Part shown: positions 43,726 through 57,400 of the stretch, piece by piece
How positions within the stretch are numbered: position 1 is the first letter of the stretch
Layout of the letters: the number at the start of each line of letters is the position of its first letter
From: Apostichopus japonicus
Taxonomy: Eukaryota > Echinodermata > Holothuroidea > Aspidochirotida > Stichopodidae
Length of the DNA stretch: 64,000 bases
NCBI RefSeq assembly: GCF_037975245.1
Contig: NC_092574.1
Location: 8,715,713 to 8,779,712, forward strand
Direction of reading: 5' to 3'
Notes under the pieces: generated by a model
Seen by the model: the letters and a program-made list of their open reading frames with translations, nothing else
What the model was told of the DNA's origin: nothing
The model's database searches: none
Position numbers and translations under genes: made by a program

Positions 43726-46700
43726 TAGACATGATATAGACAGAAAGCCTTTCCCGGTCAGATAATTACACGAAATTGGTGTATAAGAAAGACAAGAGTG
43801 TCTTCTACTTCACGTCTAATTTTAATGTCGATGGGTGTTTCAGAGAGGACAAGAGAGGGGGCTGAAAAGAGGGGGTTTTCCAAATTTTGCACTTATAAAG
43901 AACAGTCACGTATTTCTATCTTGTACTTTGAGACCACGTATCTCCCGAACGGAAGCAGATATGGACCTGGCAGTTGCAGATTTGGACTCCTGAGCATCGA
44001 TTACTTCCTGTTACGTCTCTTGGGCGAAATCGATTTTGGGTCAATTTTTGTCAATTTTTACTTGCGCCAAAACTAGGTGTTTTGTCTGAAAAGTGAAAAA
44101 AGTACCTCTTTTTGGTACCCAATTCGAAAATAAAGTTCAGATTCGTAATCAGCGTGTCGCGAACTACCAGAAAAGATCCACATTTATCGATTTGGCGACA
44201 ACAAGTTTTTTCACGTCAAAAAAAGGAAGAGCCGAAAAACTTTTACGACGAACAAAGGATTAAAATCTTTTGTTGTCCCTAAAAGTTTTTCGCTTTTCTT
44301 TTGTTCGCCTGAAGTTGCAAACTGAGCGAAAAAAGTGTCATAAGAGGGCGCAAAGGCGATAAATGTGCATCTTTTCTGGTAGTTCGCGACACGCTGATTA
44401 CGAATCTGAAGTTTATTTTCGAATTGGGTACCAAATTGAGGTACTTTTTTAACTTTGCATGACAAAACACCTATTTTTGGCGCAAATAGACATGATATAG
44501 ACAGAAAGCCTTTCCCGGTCAGATAATTACACGAAATTGGTGTATAAGAAAGACAAGAGTGTCTTCTACTTCACGTCTAATTTTAATGTCGATGGGTGTT
44601 TCAGAGAGGACAAGAGAGGGGGCTGAAAAGAGGGGGTTTTCCAAATTTTGCACTTATAAAGAACAGTCACGTATTTCTATCTTGTACTTTGAGACCACGT
44701 ATCTCCCGAACGGAAGCAGATATGGACCTGGCAGTTGCAGATTTGGACTCCTGAGCATCGATTACTTCCTGTTACGTCTCTTGGGCGAAATCGATTTTGG
44801 GTCAATTTTTGGCAATTTTTATTTGCGCCAAAAGTAGGTGTTTTGTCTGAAAAGTGAAAAAAGTACCTCTTTTTGGTACCCAATTCGAAAATAAAGTTCA
44901 GATTCGTAATCAGCGTGTCGCGAACTACCAGAAAAGATCCACATTTATCGATTTGGCGACAACAAGTTTTTTCACGTCAAAAAAAGGAAGAGCCGAAAAA
45001 CTTTTACGACGAACAAAGGATTAAAATCTTTTGTTGTCCCTAAAAGTTTTTCGCTTTTCTTTTGTTCGCCTGAAGTTGCAAACTGAGCGAAAAAAGTGTC
45101 ATAAGAGGGCGCAAAGGCGATAAATGTGCATCTTTTCTGGTAGTTCGCGACACGCTGATAACGAATCTGAAGTTTATTTTCGAATTGGGTACCAAATTGA
45201 GGTACTTTTTTAACTTTGCATGACAAAACACCTATTTTTGGCGCAAATAGACATGATATAGACAGAAAGCCTTTCCCGGTCAGATAATTACACGAAATTA
45301 GTGTATAACAAAGACAAGAGTGTCTTCTACTTCACGTCTAATTTTAATGTCGATTGGTGTTTCAGAGAGGACAAGAGAGGGGGCTGAAAAGAGGGGGTTT
45401 TCCAAATTTTGCACTTATAAAGAACAGTCACGTATTTCTATCTTGTACTTTGAGACCACGTATCTCCCGAACGGAAGCAGATATGGACCTGGCAGTTGCA
45501 GATTTGGACTCCTGAGCATCGATTACTTCCTGTTACGTCTCTTGGGCGAAATCGATTTTGGGTCAATTTTTGGCAATTTTTATTTGCGCCAAAAGTAGGT
45601 GTTTTGTCTGAAAAGTAAAAAAAGTACCTCTTTTTGGTACCCAATTCGAAAATAAAGTTCAGATTCGTAATCAGCGTGTCGCGAACTACCAGAAAAGATC
45701 CACATTTATCGATTTGGCGACAACAAGTTTTTTCACGTCAAAAAAAGGAAGAGCCGAAAAACTTTTACGACGAACAAAGGATTAAAATCTTTTGTTGTCC
45801 CTAAAAGTTTTTCGCTTTTCTTTTGTTCGCCTGAAGTTGCAAACTGAGCGAAAAAAGTGTCATAAGAGGGCGCAAAGGCGATAAATGTGCATCTTTTCTG
45901 GTAGTTCGCGACACGCTGATTACGAATCTGAAGTTTATTTTCGAATTGGGTACCAAATTGAGGTACTTTTTTAACTTTGCATGACAAAACACCTATTTTT
46001 GGCGCAAATAGACATGATATAGACAGAAAGCCTTTCCCGGTCAGATAATTACACGAAATTGGTGTATAAGAAAGACAAGAGTGTCTTCTACTTCGCGTCT
46101 AATTTTAATGTCGATGGGTGTTTCAGAGAGGACAAGAGAGGGGGCTGAAAAGAGGGGGTTTTCCAAATTTTGCACTTATAAAGAACAGTCACGTATTTCT
46201 ATCTTGTACTTTGAGACCACGTATCTCCCGAACGGAAGCAGATATGGACCTGGCAGTTGCAGATTTGGACTCCTGAGCATCGATTACTTCCTGTTACGTC
46301 TCTTGGGCGAAATCGATTTTGGGTCAATTTTTGGCAATTTTTATTTGCGCCAAAAGTAGGTGTTTTGTCTGAAAAGTGAAAAAAGTACCTCTTTTTGGTA
46401 CCCAATTCGAAAATAAAGTTCAGATTCGTAATCAGCGTGTCGCGAACTACCAGAAAAGATCCACATTTATCGATTTGGCGACAACAAGTTTTTTCACGTC
46501 AAAAAAAGGAAGAGCCGAAAAACTTTTACGACGAACAAAGGATTAAAATCTTTTGTTGTCCCTAAAAGTTTTTCGCTTTTCTTTTGTTCGCCTGAAGTTG
46601 CAAACTGAGCGAAAAAAGTGTCATAAGAGGGCGCAAAGGCAATAAATGTGTATCTTTTCTGGTAGTTCGCGACACGCTGATTACGAATCTGAAGTTTATT

Positions 46701-49700
46701 TTCGAATTGGGTACCAAATTGAGGTACTTTTTTAACTTTGCATGACAAAACACCTATTTTTGGCGCAAATAGACATGATATAGACAGAAAGCCTTTCCCG
46801 GTCAGATAATTACACGAAATTGGTGTATAAGAAAGACAAGAGTGTCTTCTACTTCACGTCTAATTTTAATGTCGATGGGTGTTTCAGAGAGGACAAGAGA
46901 GGGGGCTGAAAAGAGGGGGTTTTCCAAATTTTGCACTTATAAAGAACAGTCACGTATTTCTATCTTGTACTTTGAGACCACGTATCTCCCGAACGGAAGC
47001 AGATATGGACCTGGCAGTTGCAGATTTGGACTCCTGAGCATCGATTACTTCCTGTAACGTCTTTTGGGCGAAATCGATTTTGGGTCAATTTTTGGCAATT
47101 TTTATTTGCGCCAAAACTAGGTGTTTTGTCTGAAAAGTGAAAAAAGTACCTCTTTTTGGTACCCAATTCGAAAATAAAGTTCAGATTCGTAATCAGCGTG
47201 TCGCGAACTACCAGAAAAGATCCACATTTATCGATTTGGCGACAACAAGTTTTTTCACGTCAAAAAAAGGAAGAGCCGAAAAACTTTTACGACGAACAAA
47301 GGATTAAAATCTTTTGTTGTCCCTAAAAGTTTTTCGCTTTTCTTTTGTTCGCCTGAAGTTGCAAACTGAGCGAAAAAAGTGTCATAAGAGGGCGCAAAGG
47401 CAATAAATGTGTATCTTTTCTGGTAGTTCGCGACACGCTGATTACGAATCTGAAGTTTATTTTCGAATTGGGTACCAAATTGAGGTACTTTTTTAACTTT
47501 GCATGACAAAACACCTATTTTTGGCGCAAATAGACATGATATAGACAGAAAGCCTTTCCCGGTCAGATAATTACACGAAATTGGTGTATAACAAAGACAA
47601 GAGTGTCTTCTACTTCACGTCTAATTTTAATGTCGATGGGTGTTTCAGAGAGGACAAGAGAGGGGGCTGAAAAGAGGGGGCTGAAAAGAGGGGGTTTTCC
47701 AAATTTTGCACTTATAAAGAACAGTCACGTATTTCTATCTTGTACTTTGAGACCACGTATCTCCCGAACGGAAGCAGATATGGACCTGGCAGTTGCAGAT
47801 TTGGACTCCTGAGCATCGATTACTTCCTGTTACGTCTCTTGGGCGAAATCGATTTTGGGTCAATTTTTGGCAATTTTTATTTGCGCCAAAAGTAGGTGTT
47901 TTGTCTGAAAAGTGAAAAAAGTACCTCTTTTTGGTACCCAATTCGAAAATAAAGTTCAGATTCGTAATCAGCGTGTCGCGAACTACCAGAAAAGATCCAC
48001 ATTTATCGATTTGGCGACAACAAGTTTTTTCACGTCAAAGAAAGGAAGAGCCGAAAAACTTTTACGACGAACAAAGGATTAAAATCTTTTGTTGTCCCTA
48101 AAAGTTTTTCGCTTTTCTTTTGTTCGCCTGAAGTTGCAAACTGAGCGAAAAAAGTGTCATAAGAGGGCGCAAAGGCGATAAATGTGCATCTTTTCTGGTA
48201 GTTCGCGACACGCTGATTACGAATCTGAAGTTTATTTTCGAATTGGGTACCAAATTGAGGTACTTTTTTAACTTTGCATGACAAAACACCTATTTTTGGC
48301 GCAAATAGACATGATATAGACAGAAAGCCTTTCCCGGTCAGATAATTACACGAAATTGGTGTATAACAAAGACAAGAGTGTCTTCTACTTCACGTCTAAT
48401 TTTAATGTCGATGGGTGTTTCAGAGAGGACAAGAGAGGGGGCTGAAAAGAGGGGGTTTTCCAAATTTTGCACTTATAAAGAACAGTCACGTATTTCTATC
48501 TTGTACTTTGAGACCACGTATCTCCCGAACGGAAGCAGATATGGACCTGGCAGTTGCAGATTTGGACTCCTGAGCATCGATTACTTCCTGTTACGTCTCT
48601 TGGGCGAAATCGATTTTGGGTCAATTTTTGGCAATTTTTATTTGCGCCAAAAGTAGGTGTTTTGTCTGAAAAGTGAAAAAAGTACCTCTTTTTGGTACCC
48701 AATTCGAAAATAAAGTTCAGATTCGTAATCAGCGTGTCGCGAACTACCAGAAAAGATCCACATTTATCGATTTGGCGACAACAAGTTTTTTCACGTCAAA
48801 AAAAGGAAGAGCCGAAAAACTTTTACGACGAACAAAGGATTAAAATCTTTTGTTGTCCCTAAAAGTTTTTCGCTTTTCTTTTGTTCGCCTGAAGTTGCAA
48901 ACTGAGCGAAAAAAGTGTCATAAGAGGGCGCAAAGGCGATAAATGTGCATCTTTTCTGGTAGTTCGCGACACGCTGATTACGAATCTGAAGTTTATTTTC
49001 GAATTGGGTACCAAATTGAGGTACTTTTTTAACTTTGCATGACAAAACACCTATTTTTGGCGCAAATAGACATGATATAGACAGAAAGCCTTTCCCGGTC
49101 AGATAATTACACGAAATTGGTGTATAAGAAAGACAAGAGTGTCTTCTACTTCACGTCTAATTTTAATGTCGATGGGTGTTTCAGAGAGGACAAGAGAGGG
49201 GGCTGAAAAGAGGGGGTTTTCCAAATTTTGCACTTATAAAGAACAGTCACGTATTTCTATCTTGTACTTTGAGACCACGTATCTCCCGAACGGAAGCAGA
49301 TATGGACCTGGCAGTTGCAGATTTGGACTCCTGAGCATCGATTACTTCCTGTTACGTCTCTTGGGCGAAATCGATTTTGGGTCAATTTTTGTCAATTTTT
49401 ATTTGCGCCAAAACTAGGTGTTTTGTCTGAAAAGTGAAAAAAGTACCTCTTTTTGGTACCCAATTCGAAAATAAAGTTCAGATTCGTAATCAGCGTGTCG
49501 CGAACTACCAGAAAAGATCCACATTTATCGATTTGGCGACAACAAGTTTTTTCACGTCAAAAAAAGGAAGAGCCGAAAAACTTTTACGACGAACAAAGGA
49601 TTAAAATCTTTTGTTGTCCCTAAAAGTTTTTCGCTTTTCTTTTGTTCGCCTGAAGTTGCAAACTGAGCGAAAAAAGTGTCATAAGAGGGCGCAAAGGCGA

Positions 49701-51421
49701 TAAATGTGCATCTTTTCTGGTAGTTCGCGACACGCTGATTACGAATCTGAAGTTTATTTTCGAATTGGGTACCAAATTGAGGTACTTTTTTAACTTTGCA
49801 CGACAAAACACCTATTTTTGGCGCAAATAGACATGATATAGACAGAAAGCCTTTCCCGGTCAGATAATTACACGAAATTGGTGTATAAGAAAGACAAGAG
49901 TGTCTTCTACTTCACGTCTAATTTTAATGTCGATGGGTGTTTCAGAGAGGACAAGAGAGGGGGCTGAAAAGAGGGGGTTTTCCAAATTTTGCACTTATAA
50001 AGAACAGTCACGTATTTCTATCTTGTACTTTGAGACCACGTATCTCCCGAACGGAAGCAGATATGGACCTGGCAGTTGCAGATTTGGACTCCTGAGCATC
50101 GATTACTTCCTGTTACGTCTTTTGGGCGAAATCGATTTTGGGTCAATTTTTGGCAATTTTTATTTGCGCCAAAAGTAGGTGTTTTGTCTGAAAAGTGAAA
50201 AAAGTACCTCTTTTTGGTACCCAATTCGAAAATAAAGTTCAGATTCGTAATCAGCGTGTCGCGAACTACCAGAAAAGATCCACATTTATCGATTTGGCGA
50301 CAACAAGTTTTTTCACGTCAAAAAAAGGAAGAGCCGAAAAACTTTTACGACGAACAAAGGATTAAAATCTTTTGTTGTCCCTAAAAGTTTTTCGCTTTTC
50401 TTTTGTTCGCCTGAAGTTGCAAACTGAGCGAAAAAAGTGTCATAAGAGGGCGCAAAGGCTATAAATGTGTATCTTTTCTGGTAGTTCGCGACACGCTGAT
50501 TACGAATCTGAAGTTTATTTTCGAATTGGGTACCAAATTGAGGTACTTTTTTAACTTTGCATGACAAAACACCTATTTTTGGCGCAAATAGACATGATAT
50601 AGACAGAAAGCCTTTCCCGGTCAGATAATTACACGAAATTGGTGTATAAGAAAGACAAGAGTGTCTTCTACTTCACGTCTAATTTTAATGTCGATGGGTG
50701 TTTCAGAGAGGACAAGAGAGGGGGCTGAAAAGAGGGGGTTTTCCAAATTTTGCACTTATAAAGAACAGTCACGTATTTCTATCTTGTACTTTGAGACCAC
50801 GTATCTCCCGAACGGAAGCAGATATGGACCTGGCAGTTGCAGATTTGGACTCCTGAGCATCGATTACTTCCTGTTACGTCTTTTGGGCGAAATCGATTTT
50901 GGGTCAATTTTTGGCAATTTTTATTTGCGCCAAAAGTAGGTGTTTTGTCTGAAAAGTGAAAAAAGTACCTCTTTTTGGTACCCAATTCGAAAATAAAGTT
51001 CAGATTCGTAATCAGCGTGTCGCGAACTACCAGAAAAGATCCACATTTATCGATTTGGCGACAACAAGTTTTTTCACGTCAAAAAAAGGAAGAGCCGAAA
51101 AACTTTTACGACGAACAAAGGATTAAAATCTTTTGTTGTCCCTAAAAGTTTTTCGCTTTTCTTTTGTTCGCCTGAAGTTGCAAACTGAGCGAAAAAAGTG
51201 TCATAAGAGGGCGCAAAGGCGATAAATGTGCATCTTTTCTGGTAGTTCGCGACACGCTGATTACGAATCTGAAGTTTATTTTCGAATTGGGTACCAAATT
51301 GAGGTACTTTTTTAACTTTGCATGACAAAACACCTATTTTTGGCGCAAATAGACATGATATAGACAGAAAGCCTTTCCCGGTCAGATAATTACACGAAAT
51401 TGGTGTATAAGAAAGACAAGA

Positions 51422-54400
51422 GTGTCTTCTACTTCACGTCTAATTTTAATGTCGATGGGTGTTTCAGAGAGGACAAGAGAGGGGGCTGAAAAGAGGGGGT
51501 TTTCCAAATTTTGCACTTATAAAGAACAGTCACGTATTTCTATCTTGTACTTTGAGACCACGTATCTCCCGAACGGAAGCAGATATGGACCTGGCAGTTG
51601 CAGATTTGGACTCCTGAGCATCGATTACTTCCTGTTACGTCTCTTGGGCGAAATCGATTTTGGGTCAATTTTTGGCAATTTTTATTTGCGCCAAAAGTAG
51701 GTGTTTTGTCTGAAAAGTGAAAAAAGTACCTCTTTTTGGTACCCAATTCGAAAATAAAGTTCAGATTCGTAATCAGCGTGTCGCGAACTACCAGAAAAGA
51801 TCCACATTTATCGATTTGGCGACAACAAGTTTTTTCACGTCAAAAAAAGGAAGAGCCGAAAAACTTTTACGACGAACAAAGGATTAAAATCTTTTGTTGT
51901 CCCTAAAAGTTTTTCGCTTTTCTTTTGTTCGCCTGAAGTTGCAAACTGAGCGAAAAAAGTGTCATAAGAGGGCGCAAAGGCAATAAATGTGCATCTTTTC
52001 TGGTAGTTCGCGACACGCTGATTACGAATCTGAAGTTTATTTTCGAATTGGGTACCAAATTGAGGTACTTTTTTAACTTTGCACGACAAAACACCTATTT
52101 TTGGCGCAAATAGACATGATATAGACAGAAAGCCTTTCCCGGTCAGATAATTACACGAAATTGGTGTATAAGAAAGACAAGAGTGTCTTCTACTTCACGT
52201 CTAATTTTAATGTCGATGGGTGTTTCAGAGAGGACAAGAGAGGGGGCTGAAAAGAGGGGGTTTTCCAAATTTTGCACTTATAAAGAACAGTCACGTATTT
52301 CTATCTTGTACTTTGAGACCACGTATCTCCCGAACGGAAGCAGATATGGACCTGGCAGTTGCAGATTTGGACTCCTGAGCATCGATTACTTCCTGTAACG
52401 TCTTTTGGGCGAAATCGATTTTGGGTCAATTTTTGGCAATTTTTATTTGCGCCAAAACTAGGTGTTTTGTCTGAAAAGTGAAAAAAGTACCTCTTTTTGG
52501 TACCCAATTCGAAAATAAAGTTCAGATTCGTAATCAGCGTGTCGCGAACTACCAGAAAAGATCCACATTTATCGATTTGGCGACAACAAGTTTTTTCACG
52601 TCAAAAAAAGGAAGAGCCGAAAAACTTTTACGACGAACAAAGGATTAAAATCTTTTGTTGTCCCTAAAAGTTTTTCGCTTTTCTTTTGTTCGCCTGAAGT
52701 TGCAAACTGAGCGAAAAAAGTGTCATAAGAGGGCGCAAAGGCTATAAATGTGCATCTTTTCTGGTAGTTCGCGACACGCTGATTACGAATCTGAAGTTTA
52801 TTTTCGAATTGGGTACCAAATTGAGGTACTTTTTTAACTTTGCATGACAAAACACCTATTTTTGGCGCAAATAGACATGATATAGACAGAAAGCCTTTCC
52901 CGGTCAGATAATTACACGAAATTGGTGTATAAGAAAGACAAGAGTGTCTTCTACTTCACGTCTAATTTTAATGTCGATGGGTGTTTCAGAGAGGACAAGA
53001 GAGGGGGCTGAAAAGAGGGGGTTTTCCAAATTTTGCACTTATAAAGAACAGTCACGTATTTCTATCTTGTACTTTGAGACCACGTATCTCCCGAACGGAA
53101 GCAGATATGGACCTGGCAGTTGCAGATTTGGACTCCTGAGCATCGATTACTTCCTGTTACGTCTCTTGGGCGAAATCGATTTTGGGTCAATTTTTGGCAA
53201 TTTTTATTTGCGCCAAAAGTAGGTGTTTTGTCTGAAAAGTGAAAAAAGTACCTCTTTTTGGTACCCAATTCGAAAATAAAGTTCAGATTCGTAATCAGCG
53301 TGTCGCGAACTACCAGAAAAGATCCACATTTATCGATTTGGCGACAACAAGTTTTTTCACGTCAAAAAAAGGAAGAGCCGAAAAACTTTTACGACGAACA
53401 AAGGATTAAAATCTTTTGTTGTCCCTAAAAGTTTTTCGCTTTTCTTTTGTTCGCCTGAAGTTGCAAACTGAGCGAAAAAAGTGTCATAAGAGGGCGCAAA
53501 GGCAATAAATGTGCATCTTTTCTGGTAGTTCGCGACACGCTGATTACGAATCTGAAGTTTATTTTCGAATTGGGTACCAAATTGAGGTACTTTTTTAACT
53601 TTGCACGACAAAACACCTATTTTTGGCGCAAATAGACATGATATAGACAGAAAGCCTTTCCCGGTCAGATAATTACACGAAATTGGTGTATAAGAAAGAC
53701 AAGAGTGTCTTCTACTTCACGTCTAATTTTAATGTCGATGGGTGTTTCAGAGAGGACAAGAGAGGGGGCTGAAAAGAGGGGGTTTTCCAAATTTTGCACT
53801 TATAAAGAACAGTCACGTATTTCTATCTTGTACTTTGAGACCACGTATCTCCCGAACGGAAGCAGATATGGACCTGGCAGTTGCAGATTTGGACTCCTGA
53901 GCATCGATTACTTCCTGTAACGTCTTTTGGGCGAAATCGATTTTGGGTCAATTTTTGGCAATTTTTATTTGCGCCAAAACTAGGTGTTTTGTCTGAAAAG
54001 TGAAAAAAGTACCTCTTTTTGGTACCCAATTCGAAAATAAAGTTCAGATTCGTAATCAGCGTGTCGCGAACTACCAGAAAAGATCCACATTTATCGATTT
54101 GGCGACAACAAGTTTTTTCACGTCAAAAAAAGGAAGAGCCGAAAAACTTTTACGACGAACAAAGGATTAAAATCTTTTGTTGTCCCTAAAAGTTTTTCGC
54201 TTTTCTTTTGTTCGCCTGAAGTTGCAAACTGAGCGAAAAAAGTGTCATAAGAGGGCGCAAAGGCTATAAATGTGTATCTTTTCTGGTAGTTCGCGACACG
54301 CTGATTACGAATCTGAAGTTTATTTTCGAATTGGGTACCAAATTGAGGTACTTTTTTAACTTTGCATGACAAAACACCTATTTTTGGCGCAAATAGACAT

Positions 54401-54465
54401 GATATAGACAGAAAGCCTTTCCCGGTCAGATAATTACACGAAATTGGTGTATAAGAAAGACAAGA
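51422..54465. repeat. Duplicated dimer (1,522-bp higher-order unit) inside the satellite array
   Basis: Monomers at 51422 and 52183 share a private set of variants with those at 52944 and 53705. The first of each pair has GGCAATAAATGTGCAT and GCACGACAAAAC, and the second has CTGTAACGTCTTTTGG and GGCTATAAATGTG. This indicates duplication of a two-monomer block. Confidence 0.7.
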
Positions 54466-57400
54466 GTGTCTTCTACTTCACGTCTAATTTTAATGTCGAT
54501 GGGTGTTTCAGAGAGGACAAGAGAGGGGGCTGAAAAGAGGGGGTTTTCCAAATTTTGCACTTATAAAGAACAGTCACGTATTTCTATCTTGTACTTTGAG
54601 ACCACGTATCTCCCGAACGGAAGCAGATATGGACCTGGCAGTTGCAGATTTGGACTCCTGAGCATCGATTACTTCCTGTTACGTCTCTTGGGCGAAATCG
54701 ATTTTGGGTCAATTTTTGGCAATTTTTATTTGCGCCAAAAGTAGGTGTTTTGTCTGAAAAGTAAAAAAAGTACCTCTTTTTGGTACCCAATTCGAAAATA
54801 AAGTTCAGATTCGTAATCAGCGTGTCGCGAACTACCAGAAAAGATCCACATTTATCGATTTGGCGACAACAAGTTTTTTCACGTCAAAAAAAGGAAGAGC
54901 CGAAAAACTTTTACGACGAACAAAGGATTAAAATCTTTTGTTGTCCCTAAAAGTTTTTCGCTTTTCTTTTGTTCGCCTGAAGTTGCAAACTGAGCGAAAA
55001 AAGTGTCATAAGAGGGCGCAAAGGCGATAAATGTGCATCTTTTCTGGTAGTTCGCGACACGCTGATTACGAATCTGAAGTTTATTTTCGAATTGGGTACC
55101 AAATTGAGGTACTTTTTTAACTTTGCATGACAAAACACCTATTTTTGGCGCAAATAGACATGATATAGACAGAAAGCCTTTCCCGGTCAGATAATTACAC
55201 GAAATTGGTGTATAACAAAGACAAGAGTGTCTTCTACTTCACGTCTAATTTTAATGTCGATGGGTGTTTCAGAGAGGACAAGAGAGGGGGCTGAAAAGAG
55301 GGGGTTTTCCAAATTTTGCACTTATAAAGAACAGTCACGTATTTCTATCTTGTACTTTGAGACCACGTATCTCCCGAACGGAAGCAGATATGGACCTGGC
55401 AGTTGCAGATTTGGACTCCTGAGCATCGATTACTTCCTGTTACGTCTCTTGGGCGAAATCGATTTTGGGTCAATTTTTGGCAATTTTTATTTGCGCCAAA
55501 AGTAGGTGTTTTGTCTGAAAAGTGAAAAAAGTACCTCTTTTTGGTACCCAATTCGAAAATAAAGTTCAGATTCGTAATCAGCGTGTCGCGAACTACCAGA
55601 AAAGATCCACATTTATCGATTTGGCGACAACAAGTTTTTTCACGTCAAAAAAAGGAAGAGCCGAAAAACTTTTACGACGAACAAAGGATTAAAATCTTTT
55701 GTTGTCCCTAAAAGTTTTTCGCTTTTCTTTTGTTCGCCTGAAGTTGCAAACTGAGCGAAAAAAGTGTCATAAGAGGGCGCAAAGGCGATAAATGTGCATC
55801 TTTTCTGGTAGTTCGCGACACGCTGATTACGAATCTGAAGTTTATTTTCGAATTGGGTACCAAATTGAGGTACTTTTTTAACTTTGCACGACAAAACACC
55901 TATTTTTGGCGCAAATAGACATGATATAGACAGAAAGCCTTTCCCGGTCAGATAATAACACGAAATTGGTGTATAAGAAAGACAAGAGTGTCTTCTACTT
56001 CACGTCTAATTTTAATGTCGATGGGTGTTTCAGAGAGGACAAGAGAGGGGGCTGAAAAGAGGGGGTTTTCCAAATTTTGCACTTATAAAGAACAGTCACG
56101 TATTTCTATCTTGTACTTTGAGACCACGTATCTCCCGAACGGAAGCAGATATGGACCTGGCAGTTGCAGATTTGGACTCCTGAGCATCGATTACTTCCTG
56201 TTACGTCTCTTGGGCGAAATCGATTTTGGGTCAATTTTTGGCAATTTTTATTTGCGCCAAAAGTAGGTGTTTTGTCTGAAAAGTGAAAAAAAGTACCTCT
56301 TTTTGGTACCCAATTCGAAAATAAAGTTCAGATTCGTAATCAGCGTGTCGCGAACTACCAGAAAAGATCCATATTTATCGATTTGGCGACAACAAGTTTT
56401 TTCACGTCAAAAAAAGGAAGAGCCGAAAAACTTTTACGACGAACAAAGGATTAAAATCTTTTGTTGTCCCTAAAAGTTTTTCGCTTTTCTTTTGTTCGCC
56501 TGAAGTTGCAAACTGAGCGAAAAAAGTGTCATAAGAGGGCGCAAAGGCGATAAATGTGCATCTTTTCTGGTAGTTCGCGACACGCTGATTACGAATCTGA
56601 AGTTTATTTTCGAATTGGGTACCAAATTGAGGTACTTTTTTAACTTTGCATGACAAAACACCTATTTTTGGCGCAAATAGACATGATATAGACAGAAAGC
56701 CTTTCCCGGTCAGATAATTACACGAAATTGGTGTATAAGAAAGACAAGAGTGTCTTCTACTTCACGTCTAATTTTAATGTCGATGGGTGTTTCAGAGAGG
56801 ACAAGAGAGGGGGCTGAAAAGAGGGGGTTTTCCAAATTTTGCACTTATAAAGAACAGTCACGTATTTCTATCTTGTACTTTGAGACCACGTATCTCCCGA
56901 ACGGAAGCAGATATGGACCTGGCAGTTGCAGATTTGGACTCCTGAGCATCGATTACTTCCTGTTACGTCTCTTGGGCGAAATCGATTTTGGGTCAATTTT
57001 TGGCAATTTTTATTTGCGCCAAAAGTAGGTGTTTTGTCTGAAAAGTGAAAAAAGTACCTCTTTTTGGTACCCAATTCGAAAATAAAGTTCAGATTCGTAA
57101 TCAGCGTGTCGCGAACTACCAGAAAAGATCCACATTTATCGATTTGGCGACAACAAGTTTTTTCACGTCAAAAAAAGGAAGAGCCGAAAAACTTTTACGA
57201 CGAACAAAGGATTAAAATCTTTTGTTGTCCCTAAAAGTTTTTCGCTTTTCTTTTGTTCGCCTGAAGTTGCAAACTGAGCGAAAAAAGTGTCATAAGAGGG
57301 CGCAAAGGCTATAAATGTGTATCTTTTCTGGTAGTTCGCGACACGCTGATTACGAATCTGAAGTTTATTTTCGAATTGGGTACCAAATTGAGGTACTTTT

